This document shows, in pieces, positions 1 through 8,520 of a DNA stretch of 64,000 nt. How positions within the stretch are numbered: position 1 is the stretch's first letter; each line of letters begins with the position of its first letter. A model generated the notes under the pieces. That model was not told the origin of the DNA. It worked only from the letters and a program-made list of their open reading frames with translations, and did no database searches. Both the position numbers and the translations under genes were made by a program. The DNA is taken from contig NZ_WJIE01000021.1 in assembly GCF_009649845.1 (NCBI RefSeq), positions 1-64,000 of the forward strand, in the 5' to 3' direction. This DNA comes from Polyangium spumosum. Lineage in GTDB: Bacteria > Myxococcota_A > Polyangia > Polyangiales > Polyangiaceae.

Positions 1-449
1 TTCGTTCTCGCGAGCCAGGCGGGCGGGATACGCCCGATCGTCGAGTTCAGGATCGTTGGGTCCGCGGGTTGCCATCGCCCATTCACGAAGACCTCCGCGA
101 GGATATGCGGAAAGTCCTGCTCAGGACGGACGGGCTTCTCGCGGGCCGGAATGCCGCATGCGCGGCAGAGGGCCACGAAGACACGCGTTTTCGCGTCGCA
201 GTCGCCGAAGCCACGGAAGAGCGTCACGGCTGAATCTTCGAGGACTTCGCGCTTCGGGTCGCGCACGTAGTCGATCGCGTACTGGCAGAACTTCAGGATC
301 GCCGCGGCGCGCTCGTGCATCGGCAATCGCCGGAACACCGCAGCCCAGCGCTGGACCTCGGGAAGCAGGAGATCACGCTTGCTGCCCTCGGCCATGTACC
401 GCGCTTTCGCGAGGTTCGAAGGGAAGTGGACGATACGCGGCCGGATCAT
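1..449 (-). CDS. Transglutaminase-like cysteine protease-fold protein (3' end outside window)
   Basis: The reading frame opens at an ATG (449-447) and runs off the left edge, giving 149 residues without a stop. The Cys-His-Asp triad of the transglutaminase-like superfamily is readable in order: Cys in GDCDAKT (about residue 85), His in the segment FPHILAEVFV and Asp in ADPT. This is the usual layout of the TGc core. The start codon overlaps the stop of the proline-rich gene before it (ATGA), so it is the third gene of a translationally coupled minus-strand operon. I infer a peptidase, amidase or protein-crosslinking role on a partner encoded in the same operon. Such domains are common in phage-like and mobile gene sets, and recombinases follow a few kb away. 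The exact substrate is unknown. The triad makes the fold call fairly secure. Confidence 0.72.
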   Translation of the reverse strand, partial: MIRPRIVHFPSNLAKARYMAEGSKRDLLLPEVQRWAAVFRRLPMHERAAAILKFCQYAIDYVRDPKREVLEDSAVTLFRGFGDCDAKTRVFVALCRACGIPAREKPVRPEQDFPHILAEVFVNGRWQPADPTILNSTIGRIPPAWLART

Positions 450-1984
450 TTGACACCGCTCTTTACGGCCATGGACAGCGCCTCGCCGAAGACTGCGGGC
501 GATCCGGTCGTGGCGAATTCCTCAAGTTTCGCAAAGAAGTCGGGATTGTTGTCGAGAAGTTGGATGCCCTGCATTGCGGCACTGGCGAGAGGATTGGCGG
601 GGATCGAGGGGTCCGGAGGCGCGGGAACGAGACCCGCGGCCGTGAGGTGCGGCGCGAGATTGGTCGGTTTGTGCGTCCGCGACTCGGGCCGTGCGCTCGC
701 GGGCGGCGGCGGCGGAGGAGGAGGCGGCGGCGGCGGAACAGGCGGCGGAAGCGGCGCGGCCACGAAAGGAGGCTCCGGCGGCGGCGGAGGCGGCGGCGGG
801 GGCCTCGGCGGCGGCGCGACGTTCAGCGGGCTGTCCGTGCACTGCACAGGCACCGCGGGCTGCACGCGAACAGGCGTCACGGGGTCGAGCTGCGGGAGCT
901 CGACGGGCGCGGGGGCCGGCGCGGGCGCGGCCTGCACGAGCGGGGCCGGCGCGGGCGCGGCCGGCGCGGGCGCGGCCTGCACGGGCGCGGCATGCGAGGG
1001 GGCCGGCGCGGGCGCGGCCTGCACGGGCGCGGCCTGCACGGGCGCAGCGGTCTGCCGCAAGACCATCCCCATCGGAGTCTGGATCATCTCCCAGCCCTCC
1101 CAAGAAACGGGCGCCGTCGGCCACGAATTCGGGGGGGGAGGCGGCGGCGGCGGCGGCGGCGGCGTATTCGCAGCGGTCGCGGTCTTTACGAGGGTGAGGA
1201 GCTTGGCGATCTCGCCGAACTCGTCTCCCCCGCCGCCATTGCCACCACCGAGGTTCTTCGCGATCTCGATCCCGCGCTCCATCCCTCGTTCGTACCCGGC
1301 CCCGCCGCTCGGCTTGCCCGCGTCGTTTCCGCGCAGCAGCGGCACGATCTCGCGCACGACTTCCAGCGTCGAGTTGGATTGCGGCTGCTGCCGGTCGAGG
1401 AGCGGCACGATCATGTCGCGCACGACTTCCAGCGCCGGGTTGGACTGCGGCTGCTTCGACGTTTCGACGATCGAGCGCATGAGCGCGGCCTGCGTATTCG
1501 CGCTCGTTTCGAGGATGACCCGGAGCAGCGTGAGGAACTCCGCCCCCATCATCGGAGCCGGAGCCGGTGTCGGTGCGGGCGCAGGCGCGGGGTAGTAGTA
1601 GGGCGGCACCGGGGTCGCGGGAGGCGCTGCCGGCGTGGGTCGCGGAGCCGGCGGCTCCTGGACGAATGGCTTCCGTGCGGGACCAGCGAAGTAATACGTC
1701 TCAGACCTGGCCGTATACCGATACGTCTGCCCACACTGCGCGTTGGCATAATAGGAGCACTCGCCACCGTACATCTCGACGACCTGCTCCCAACTTCGCA
1801 GTTCGGATCCCTTCCACAACCTCGGGCAGACCTCCCGCGTCTTGTCCGGAAGGATGCGGACGATCTGAATGAGATCAAATCTCCGCGGATCGGGGCCAGT
1901 CTCTGACTCCGGCCGAGGAAACAGGGGATGGCCGCCGAGCTCGACGGGCTCGTCCGAGGGCGCGCTGGGTTCGGCGTGGGTCAT
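446..1984 (-). CDS. Proline/alanine-rich protein sharing an N-terminal domain with its small neighbour
   Basis: This 512-residue protein has a globular N-terminal part (about residues 1-110), a central segment, several runs of 9-12 consecutive prolines, and long Ala-Pro/Val-Gln-Ala-Ala-Pro repeats, then a short globular C-terminal tail. The segment starting ELRSW (about residue 60) and ending ARKP is clearly related to the same segment in the 83-residue protein encoded just upstream: both carry ELRSW, YGG, CG and ARKP at matching spacing. I chose the ATG at 1984 because it overlaps the upstream stop (ATGA); the frame is open further 5' but that part is an out-of-frame shadow of the upstream gene. 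Two adjacent VVR-containing copies (about 190-230) suggest an internal helical repeat. I know no function. The Pro-rich stretches look like spacers or surface-exposed linkers, and the operon partner is a transglutaminase-like protein. Confidence 0.65.
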   Translation of the reverse strand: MTHAEPSAPSDEPVELGGHPLFPRPESETGPDPRRFDLIQIVRILPDKTREVCPRLWKGSELRSWEQVVEMYGGECSYYANAQCGQTYRYTARSETYYFAGPARKPFVQEPPAPRPTPAAPPATPVPPYYYPAPAPAPTPAPAPMMGAEFLTLLRVILETSANTQAALMRSIVETSKQPQSNPALEVVRDMIVPLLDRQQPQSNSTLEVVREIVPLLRGNDAGKPSGGAGYERGMERGIEIAKNLGGGNGGGGDEFGEIAKLLTLVKTATAANTPPPPPPPPPPPNSWPTAPVSWEGWEMIQTPMGMVLRQTAAPVQAAPVQAAPAPAPSHAAPVQAAPAPAAPAPAPLVQAAPAPAPAPVELPQLDPVTPVRVQPAVPVQCTDSPLNVAPPPRPPPPPPPPPEPPFVAAPLPPPVPPPPPPPPPPPPASARPESRTHKPTNLAPHLTAAGLVPAPPDPSIPANPLASAAMQGIQLLDNNPDFFAKLEEFATTGSPAVFGEALSMAVKSGVK

Positions 1985-2232
1985 GGCTTGGACCTCCTCT
2001 TCCCGCGGGGCTTTCGCGCCGGGCCCGGGCCCGACAAGTAGAGCCGCTCGGACTTGGGGGCATGGCGAAAGGTCTTGCCGCATAGCGCGGTGAGCTGATA
2101 CCCGCCCCCGTACAGGTCGATGATCTGCTGCCAGCTCCGCAGCTCGACCGCAGGCGCTTTGGGTTCGGTGCGCGGATCGGGCTCGACGGCACACGACTGC
2201 CCGTCGAGCGCAGTGGGCTCTGCGTCGTTCAT
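1981..2232 (-). CDS. Small protein with the ELRSW...YGG domain, first gene of the coupled operon
   Basis: This 83-residue hypothetical protein starts at ATG 2232 and ends in a stop that overlaps the next start (ATGA at 1984-1981). Its body is a single domain containing ELRSWQQ, YGGG, CGKT and PARKP, a diverged duplicate of the N-terminal domain of the proline-rich protein that follows. The tail is strongly basic (KPRGKRRSKP). It is therefore probably a gene that arose by domain duplication. Function is unknown. A perfect AT-rich dyad lies about 100 bp upstream and could control the operon. The paralogy with its neighbour and the codon-level coupling are the main reasons to believe it is real despite its size. 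Confidence 0.55.
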   Translation of the reverse strand: MNDAEPTALDGQSCAVEPDPRTEPKAPAVELRSWQQIIDLYGGGYQLTALCGKTFRHAPKSERLYLSGPGPARKPRGKRRSKP

Positions 2233-3656
2233 GGTGCTGGGGCGATGATGTGACGATTCAATCGAGCATTGCAACACCAAAAATGTTCGGCAGGCGACCC
2301 GTCGTCGAGTGATGCGGCCGAACGCATAGTTTGAGAACAAACTAAATGTCGCGCGCAGGGCGGTACTCCCGAGAAACTGCCGGGGAATTTGCATGATGAG
2401 GTGCGGCTGCTGCGGGGTGTCTCGGGCGCCGATCGGCGGCAGATCCGCGCCCCTCCGAAGGTCGTCGTGCGCGCAAACAGCACGAAATTGCGTCATGCCG
2501 CGATCAACGCTGCCTCCCTACGGGAGCGTCGAACGTGGCGACCGCCCGGACGATGTCGATCCGTGCGGGAAATCGTGCGGGGCACGGTTTGCCTGTCGCC
2601 CAAGAGGGTGTTCGTGCGGACGTACGGGTGTGCTGTGGCGGCATGAAACAAGGCAAATGGCGCACGCAACTGCGTTGGACGACCTCGATGAGTTCGTTGT
2701 GGCACCACGTGCGCGCATCACGCGCGCTGCTTCCGGCAGTGAACTCCGCTGTTCAGCGTTCGGCCATTGAAACAGCGGAGGCTGGCCATGGCTGAACGAC
2801 ATGCGGGGAGACGAACCCCCGCCTGACGGACATCAGGCGTCGAACGACGAAAGTTTAAGGTGTTCGCTGTACAAGAGCCGTTCGCAGCGGAATCTCCGCT
2901 TCCGGGTGGTACACGCCGAACAGAATGGGAGCCCGCTTGGTGGCCCCCGTGTGCGCCGCGAAAGGCCGAGAATTCCCGAGCGTTCCCCGAGGCCGGCCCC
3001 GGCAGCGCCGAGACGTTTCCCTTGGAAGGGCCGGGGCCTTGCGCCTCGGGCCCGGCCTCGGGTCCGATCACGATGACGAGCTCGTGCCCGACGTCGTGAG
3101 ATGCACGCCGTTGGAGGCGTCCCCGCGAGTGCGAATTCGTACAATGGCGGACGCTCGAGCGGCCTTCGAGCGCGGTCCCCGAGATACGTTTTCCGAGAAA
3201 GAAAAGGTGATTTCGAGAAGTGCTCGTCGACGAGCCTGGATTTCCAGGGGTCCAGTCCGATGGTTTCCGAGAAATCAGCCGAGGATTTGCACATCGCCAG
3301 GCGTCGAGCGCGAGTGAACGCGGCACTTCCGCGAGAGGGGCCTCGACGAGCATGCGAAATGTGGATCGATTTCTCGGCGGTCCTCGGATCGACACGCGGC
3401 GAAACAAGGGGGGGCGTTCAGGATCCCCTATCAAAGTTCGGAGATTCGATCGTCGGCCGTAACGCGACGATTTTATTCGCGAAATGGCTTGAAAGTCGTC
3501 GCTGACGTGCCGTACATTCCGGTGGACCGACGCTTGGGAGGGGTCGCTCGCCGTGAGCTCGAGCCCCCTCGCCTGGTCGTCGATTCACGTGGCGCCGCGG
3601 AGCCCTCGCGCGCGTCGGGGAGGTGGACATGGGCGGTAAGGAAGGGAGGTCCCGGC
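2233..3656. other. 1.4-kb stretch without a recognisable gene
   Basis: Several open frames cross this stretch on both strands (the longest about 238 codons, minus, 2718-3434). None has a convincing ribosome site, family motif or normal composition; their products are rich in Arg/Pro/Ser as expected of shadow frames in GC-rich DNA. The only structured element I see is the palindrome at 2327-2344. I regard the region as regulatory or decayed DNA next to the recombinase genes. Confidence 0.5.
2327..2344. promoter_or_regulatory. Perfect 7+7 bp inverted repeat (candidate operator)
   Basis: TAGTTTG-AGAA-CAAACTA is an uninterrupted dyad with a 4-bp spacer. It is AT-rich within a very GC-rich region and lies 95-112 bp upstream of the first gene of the minus-strand operon (start 2232). 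Size and symmetry fit a homodimeric repressor site. The regulator is not identifiable; no repressor gene is adjacent apart from the small helix-turn-helix protein at 3657. Confidence 0.4.
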
Positions 3657-3884
3657 ATGTCGGCAAAGCAGGGAGAAGCCCATCAAGCGGTCGGGGGCTG
3701 GGTGCCCATCGACCGCGCAGCGGCGCACCTCGGCATGAATGTGGGCGCGCTGCGAAAGACGCTGGAGCGGCGCGCCGTGCGGGCCGCGGACGGGGTGACC
3801 GAGGCCAGCGTCGATGGCGTGCGGGCGCGCAAGTTCGGCCGGATCTGGCGGGTCCGGTTCTCCGAGGCTTGGGGTGTCCCGTGA
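3657..3884 (+). CDS. Small helix-turn-helix, excisionase-like DNA-binding protein
   Basis: This 75-residue protein has an ATG at 3657 preceded by GGAGGT (3644-3649), a good ribosome site that decides the start; the frame is open upstream but without a site. The sequence WVPIDRAAAHLGM followed by LRKTLERRAV reads as a MerR/excisionase-type helix-turn-helix (a segment that chooses helix 2-turn-helix 3), then a short wing containing GRIWRVRFS. It lies 67 bp before, and on the same strand as, the tyrosine recombinase at 3952, which is the usual position of a recombination directionality factor or element regulator. Function is inferred from the fold and position only. Confidence 0.6.
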   Translation: MSAKQGEAHQAVGGWVPIDRAAAHLGMNVGALRKTLERRAVRAADGVTEASVDGVRARKFGRIWRVRFSEAWGVP

Positions 3885-3951
3885 GGACGGTCCTCGTGCT
3901 ACAGTCCCAGCCTCGCAAAGGTGGCTGGGATGGTCGGAAAGGAATCTGACC

Positions 3952-5121
3952 ATGGCAGTCCGCAAGGTAGAGCGATACGGGGAAACCCGTCTGTTGATTG
4001 ACATCCAGTACAAGAAGCGGGACGGCACGCGGGCTCGTTTCCGCAAGGATGCCGAGGTCCAAACGTGGACCGCGGCCCGTGCGGAGGAGAAGCGGTACCT
4101 GCTCAACATCGCCAACCATGGCGAGCCGTTCGAGCCGGGGACTGCGCCGGCAGTCGATTCGGGCGATTCGTCCGGATCGAATGCCGCGCCGAAGCCGAAG
4201 AAGACCTTCGCCGAGGTGGTCGGCGAGTTCCGAGAGACCTTCATGGTCGCGGAGCTCAAAGTCACCAGCCGGAAGGGGTACGAATCGGTCCTTCGGGCCT
4301 CGTTGCTTCCGAAGCTCGGCAAGTTGACCCTCGACAAAGTCGACGGGAAGGCAGCCGCGGATCTTGACCTCGCGCTTTCGAAGCGCAAGTTGAGCCGCTC
4401 GACGCGGAACAATACGCAGGTCGTGCTTCGATCGGTTCTGCGGTTCGCGAAGAGCCGCGGATACATCGAGGACCGGCCGGCGAATCTGCCGCGTTTGAAG
4501 CAGGTCGGGCAGCGCGTCCTGGAGATTCCGAGCGACGATCAGGTCGAGCAGATTCTCGGGGTCGCCTGCGATACGCACCGCCTGGGCTTCACGCTCATGT
4601 CGGACGCCGGGCTTCGTCCCAACGAAGTCCGCGCGCTCCGATGCAAGGACGTGCAGCTCCGGTGGGAGAACGGCGAGGCCGTCGGCGGGTTCCTCACCGT
4701 GCGTGAGGGTCGGTCACACGGCGAGATGCACACGCCGAAGACTGGCCAGCGCGAGATCCCCATCTCGCGCGAGCTCGCGCGGGTCCTCGCCCCGGTTGTC
4801 AAAAGCGCAGCGCGCGAGGCGTACGTGGCGCTGAGCGACACCGGGGAGCCATGGGGCCAGTCCGGGCTCAAGCAGGCGTTCGCGCGAACGAGCAAGCGGG
4901 CCGGGGTCGAAGGGTGGTCGGTGTACTGCCTGCGCCACTTCGCGATCACGGCTTGGCTCCGCGCAGGCATTCCCGTGCATGTCGTGCAGCGGATGGCAGG
5001 TCACACGAACCTGTCGACCACGCAGCGCTACGTGCACTTCCTCAAGGAAGACCTCGAGGAGGCCGCTCGTCGGTTGCCGGTCCGCCGTCGTGGCGGGAAC
5101 GGCGACGGGGAGAAGAACTGA
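3952..5121 (+). CDS. Tyrosine recombinase (phage-type integrase) 1
   Basis: This 389-residue site-specific recombinase acts on DNA attachment sites. The N-terminal half (about 1-190) has an AP2/SAM-like DNA-binding part starting at VERYGETR and an Arg/Lys-rich core-binding segment. The catalytic domain shows Arg I in DAGLRPNEVRAL, a Lys-bearing TPKTGQREIPIS beta-hairpin, box II CLRHFAI, the GHTN segment and the nucleophile in TTQRYVHF. The usual His of HxLRH is Tyr here (YCLRH), a tolerated but uncommon change. The ATG at 3952 was taken because it begins the conserved N-terminus; longer frames upstream overlap the small DNA-binding gene. It faces the second recombinase, and a tRNA remnant lies between them, 240 bp past its stop. 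Confidence 0.88.
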   Translation: MAVRKVERYGETRLLIDIQYKKRDGTRARFRKDAEVQTWTAARAEEKRYLLNIANHGEPFEPGTAPAVDSGDSSGSNAAPKPKKTFAEVVGEFRETFMVAELKVTSRKGYESVLRASLLPKLGKLTLDKVDGKAAADLDLALSKRKLSRSTRNNTQVVLRSVLRFAKSRGYIEDRPANLPRLKQVGQRVLEIPSDDQVEQILGVACDTHRLGFTLMSDAGLRPNEVRALRCKDVQLRWENGEAVGGFLTVREGRSHGEMHTPKTGQREIPISRELARVLAPVVKSAAREAYVALSDTGEPWGQSGLKQAFARTSKRAGVEGWSVYCLRHFAITAWLRAGIPVHVVQRMAGHTNLSTTQRYVHFLKEDLEEAARRLPVRRRGGNGDGEKN

Positions 5122-5267
5122 CGCCCGGCCACGCGGCCCTCGGTGCAACGCCGGGGGCAAGGGTCGACCGGACCATGGTAGGCGAGGTCACCGCACCGCC
5201 GCCCGCATCCCAAGAACACCTCCAGACAGTCGAGCAGGGCCCGGAGAGGACACGTCCTCGGCTGGGC

Positions 5268-6812
5268 TCAACCGCCGTTCTCGGTTGAGGCCACAGTGAG
5301 GCCACAGCTTTTGTCGGCGGGGAGGGAGCGAGGGGGGATGGCTCGTAACCCCTCGGAATCATTGGCACCCCCGGCAGGAATCGGACCTGCGACCTTCGGT
5401 TTAGGAATTCGCGCCCGCTCGAGAACTGGTTGTGCCTGGATGTCGCTTTTGTGTGCGTAGGAAGCGGTGGAAGCACAATCGGACAACGGTTTCTGCGTCG
5501 CCAGCGGTTTGCGGAAGTGAGGCCTTTTCGGTGCCGGCCTTGTGCCGGCTTTCGATGTGAAGACGGGGGCGCGGGGCACCTCTGAAGCTGTCGGGCTGGG
5601 CATCGTAGGGGTCGTGGTGGTCACCGTCTCCCACCGGAGCTCGATCTTCGCGACCGCTCGGGCGAGCTGCTCGAGGTCGCGCGCCGTGTAGTGCTTCTCG
5701 GTCACGTCGCGGAGCGCGTGGCCCATGAGGCGCTTGCGGACCTGCTCGGGGACATCAGCGTCGGACAGCCACGATGCGAAGCTGGCGCGGGTCGCCTTGA
5801 AGTCGATCGCTTGGCCGCGGAGCTCGATGGGAAGTCCGAGCGAGGCGAGGTGTTCGCGAATCTGCTCGGCGCTGCGTGGCCGCGTGGCCTCACCGTTAGG
5901 GCCTGGGAAGACGAAGTCTTTCGGCGTTGGAGATCGACCGACGAGTTCGGCCCAGTGCGCCTGCCATTCAAGCAGTGCCTCCCGGGCAGCGGGATGAAGC
6001 GGCATCGTTCGCTTGCTCTGCTTGGTTTTCGGATCTTTCGGCTGCGCGAAGCTGACCCCGACCTTCTTCCCGATGAGCGCAACGGCCTGCTCGATCCGGA
6101 ACATCGGCGTCACGCCGTCGAGGTCGACATCCGACCAGCGCAATCCGGCGATCTCGCCATCGCGCGCGCCGCTCGTGAATGCGAGCGCGTAGCGTGCGCG
6201 CCAATCGAGCGGAACCTGCGGAGAACTCACGAGCGCCGCGGCCCATTCGAGCGGAATGCGAAGGGCCCCGCGCGCCTCCAACTCAGGCACCTCACGCTGG
6301 ACGCCCGGATGCTGGAGTATATTGGCCGGACTGGTCACCCAGCCCTCGGCCATGGCATCGGCGAAGAGCGTGCAGAACGTGTAATAAACGTTTCGCACCG
6401 TCGAGGCTGCGCGCTTCCCACGGATATCCCGGATGAATGCGCGCAGTTCCGGGACTTCCAGCGAGGCTATGGGCTTCGTACCAAACCGCGGCAGGATCCA
6501 GTTGTGCAGGGCTCCCCGGTTGCCGCTCAGGGTTGCGGGGGAGACGCGCTCATCACCGGCGCGCAGGCTGAGCCATTTCTCGGCGCAGGCGGCGACCGTG
6601 AGACCCTCCTCGCGGCGCTGCGTGAGGGCGAGGTCGGGGCGCAGGTTCTCGGAGCGGAGCCACTCGGCCGCCCAGGCCTCGGCGTCGCGCTGGCGTGTGA
6701 TCTCCTTGGGGAGGACCTTCTGCGGCTGGCCCCGGACGGGGTCGGCGTAGCTGAGAACCCAGCGTTTCTTGGAGGGGCGGTAGAAGAGGGAGGTCCCTTT
6801 GGGGAGCGGCAT
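5268..6812 (-). CDS. Tyrosine recombinase (phage-type integrase) 2, with tRNA-derived att site in its 3' end
   Basis: This is a 514-residue integrase. Catalytic features are Arg in ARDGEIAGLRW, a RTMPLHP segment in the Lys hairpin, TRASFASWL as box II with the normal His replaced by Lys (KATR), RLMGHALRDV, and the Tyr in TEKHYT. After about residue 400 the protein has a long unstructured Thr/Pro/Lys-rich tail whose last 50 codons are the translated complement of a tRNA-Arg 3' half (see 5363-5407). Reading through the attachment site is common in integrases that sit directly next to their att. The gene follows the TPR-like gene on the same strand (57 bp gap). A close relative of its C-terminus survives as a remnant at 8446-8697. 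Confidence 0.87.
   Translation of the reverse strand: MPLPKGTSLFYRPSKKRWVLSYADPVRGQPQKVLPKEITRQRDAEAWAAEWLRSENLRPDLALTQRREEGLTVAACAEKWLSLRAGDERVSPATLSGNRGALHNWILPRFGTKPIASLEVPELRAFIRDIRGKRAASTVRNVYYTFCTLFADAMAEGWVTSPANILQHPGVQREVPELEARGALRIPLEWAAALVSSPQVPLDWRARYALAFTSGARDGEIAGLRWSDVDLDGVTPMFRIEQAVALIGKKVGVSFAQPKDPKTKQSKRTMPLHPAAREALLEWQAHWAELVGRSPTPKDFVFPGPNGEATRPRSAEQIREHLASLGLPIELRGQAIDFKATRASFASWLSDADVPEQVRKRLMGHALRDVTEKHYTARDLEQLARAVAKIELRWETVTTTTPTMPSPTASEVPRAPVFTSKAGTRPAPKRPHFRKPLATQKPLSDCASTASYAHKSDIQAQPVLERARIPKPKVAGPIPAGGANDSEGLRAIPPRSLPADKSCGLTVASTENGG
5363..5407 (-). other. tRNA-Arg(CCU) 3'-half remnant = integrase attachment site
   Basis: Read on the minus strand, this is the 3' half of a tRNA: anticodon loop TTCCTAA (anticodon CCT), anticodon 3' stem ACCGA, variable AGGTC, T stem GCAGG with loop TCCGATT and CCTGC, acceptor CGGGGGT, G and CCA. 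The 5' half is absent: the bases preceding the loop cannot pair with ACCGA. The copy breaks exactly in the anticodon loop, the classic crossover point for tRNA-targeting integrases. It is therefore an attL/attR-type repeat, not a functional tRNA. The intact gene should lie at the other element boundary, outside this window. Confidence 0.75.
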
Positions 6813-6869
6813 GGCGGCTCTGCCTCGGATCCCTTTCCTACGCCATTGGGCGCGGCCCGCAAGGATCGT

Positions 6870-7913
6870 TCAGCGCGTCCCCTCCTCGTCTCTCCTCCAC
6901 GGTCGACCTTCCTTGACGTCCAGCCAACAGAACCGTGCCCCCTGGTTGTCGTTCGGATTCAGCCAAATCATCCGCTCGAAGACGTGCTCCGCATCCTTCA
7001 TCTGCCCGAGTCGCCAGAGCGTCAGACCGTAACCGTGCAGGCACCGCATGAAGGGCCGATTGTCGATGCAGGCCCATGGCAGCATACCCGTGAATCCGGC
7101 GTCGAGCGCATGCTCTCCAATCCGCACACCTACCTCGTAATGGAGTCGTGCATGCTCCGGATATCGATCGAATGCAAAGTCTCCGAGGTGCGCGTGGGCA
7201 TCGAGGCAACGTAGGTCCTGGAGCAGGAGATCCATGAGCACCTCCTCCGCTTCGAGGAAAGCGCCCGCCTCATTGACCTCGCTTGCCTCGACGATGGGAT
7301 CGTCGAAGTCCATAGATTCGTAGTCAACGCCTGGAAGCACCTGTTCCAGCTCGAAATACCGGCGTGGTTTGGCAGTGGCCTTCCGCCAGAGCGCGCCCAC
7401 GAGCCCCGGTGAGCGCTCCGGCTCGTACACCTCGCGACAATTCATGACGCCGTGCTCCTCCAGACCGAGGGGCGGCAATTGGAGCGCGGGGATATCGATC
7501 CGAGCCTCAACGACCTCACCCTTCACGTAGGCGTATCCTCGATGCGACCAGCGCCTCTCGATGTCAATTGCCACGATCTGTCCAGGCACGTACTCGATGA
7601 TGTCGGAGGAGCGCAACGTCACCTGTTCGCCGGTCCCCAGCAGGCGCACGCGTGCCGACTGCCGGTTCAACTTCAGAATGGCGGCATCGAACAGCCCCTC
7701 TTGCTCTGTAGCTTTGGACGCTGCGGAGGAACGCGGCACGGAAAACAGGGCCGTCGATGCGGTGAGCCCGGCCGCCAGGATTTCCTCTCGATCACGCAGC
7801 ACCTGATTGCGGGCGGACATGTAGGTTTCGCCGCTCTCCTCCATGCGGGCCCGGATGACGCGCTTCAGATCCTTCTTCACGGTCACGGTCACACCCTCGC
7901 TTCCATCCGGCAT
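6870..7913 (-). CDS. TPR-like hypothetical protein
   Basis: This 347-residue protein has no signal peptide or membrane segment and is predicted soluble. The C-terminal 150 residues are helical and contain tetratricopeptide-like pairs, e.g. YGLTLWRLGQMKDAEHVFERM followed by WLNPNDNQG, a typical TPR signature with a closing helix. The N-terminus is Lys/Arg/Glu-rich; the middle (about 80-150) looks like a beta domain with LLGTGEQVTLRSSDI and GQIVAIDI. Proteins with this C-terminal TPR are widespread as hypotheticals. Here it precedes integrase 2 on the same strand, so it may be cargo or an accessory gene of that element. No enzymatic motif is visible. Confidence 0.6.
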   Translation of the reverse strand: MPDGSEGVTVTVKKDLKRVIRARMEESGETYMSARNQVLRDREEILAAGLTASTALFSVPRSSAASKATEQEGLFDAAILKLNRQSARVRLLGTGEQVTLRSSDIIEYVPGQIVAIDIERRWSHRGYAYVKGEVVEARIDIPALQLPPLGLEEHGVMNCREVYEPERSPGLVGALWRKATAKPRRYFELEQVLPGVDYESMDFDDPIVEASEVNEAGAFLEAEEVLMDLLLQDLRCLDAHAHLGDFAFDRYPEHARLHYEVGVRIGEHALDAGFTGMLPWACIDNRPFMRCLHGYGLTLWRLGQMKDAEHVFERMIWLNPNDNQGARFCWLDVKEGRPWRRDEEGTR

Positions 7914-8212
7914 GCGAGGCCCTCGCCGCTCGCGCCGTACGGATCGAAAGATGGACGAACCGATACTCCCGGAGGAGTCGACTCCCCTTCGGCCCTCGTG
8001 GGTGCCTCGCGAGGGGAGGCAGTCGGGCGCGGGCGTCGGGACCGCCCTTGGCCACGAAGGTTTTACCTTCCGGTACAGCTTGTCAAGGGAAATTTGGCTC
8101 GTACGATCCCGGGGGCAAACGGGTGTGCGTCAAGCCACGCCCGTGGACAAACGCTCAGGTTCTCGAAGCCCTGGTGTTCGGGCTGCGGGTGGGGTAAACG
8201 GCGTGGAGACAC

Positions 8213-8520
8213 ATGACCAAGAGGAAGCGCAAGACGGCTACCCACGGCGCCGTCATCCCTGACCGAAAGATTTCCGAGACCATCCTCGACTTCGGCGTGG
8301 CATTCCGGAGCACCTCGCGCTTGTGCAGGCTCTCCTCCGTGATCCCATCGCACCGCAGGGCATGAAGGAGGCGTGCGCGGCGCTCAGTGCGCGACGTCGC
8401 GAGAAGTTCAGCGAGGACCCCCGCGCCGTCGGCGAGTGGAGCATCCTACCGGATGGCCACGGCGGGCACCGCTTCCGATGCGACGCACGGGTGCCGCCGA
8501 GTCTCCTCCCAAAGCAATGA
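8213..8520 (+). pseudogene. Frameshifted small hypothetical gene
   Basis: An ATG at 8213 with GTGGAGAC just upstream begins MTKRKRKTATHGAV... and reads as a normal protein to ETILDFG (about codon 28). The coding sense then continues in another frame from about 8299 (GIPEHLALVQALL, then KEACAALSARRREKF and VGEWSILPDGHGGHRF) to the TGA at 8518-8520. In the original frame a stop follows after a few more Arg/Ser-rich codons. The joined product would be about 102 residues. The amphipathic, well-composed sequence on both sides of the break makes a single-base indel the simplest explanation. Function unknown. Confidence 0.45.

Noticed and set aside
56-1906. Long plus-strand frame (616 codons) opposite the proline-rich gene
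   Set aside because: It is the complement of Pro/Ala repeats (poly-Arg/Gly product); the minus strand has coupled starts and paralogy.
2718-3434. 238-codon minus-strand open frame in the gene-free stretch
   Set aside because: No ribosome site, no motif, Arg/Pro/Ser/Gly-skewed composition typical of shadow frames in GC-rich DNA.
5267-5289. Hairpin CTCAACCG/CGGTTGAG as terminator of integrase 1
   Set aside because: No T-run follows and it lies 146 bp past the stop; it overlaps the end of integrase 2.
5363-5440. Complete tRNA gene
   Set aside because: Only the 3' half is present; the sequence 5' of the anticodon loop cannot form the anticodon stem or D arm.
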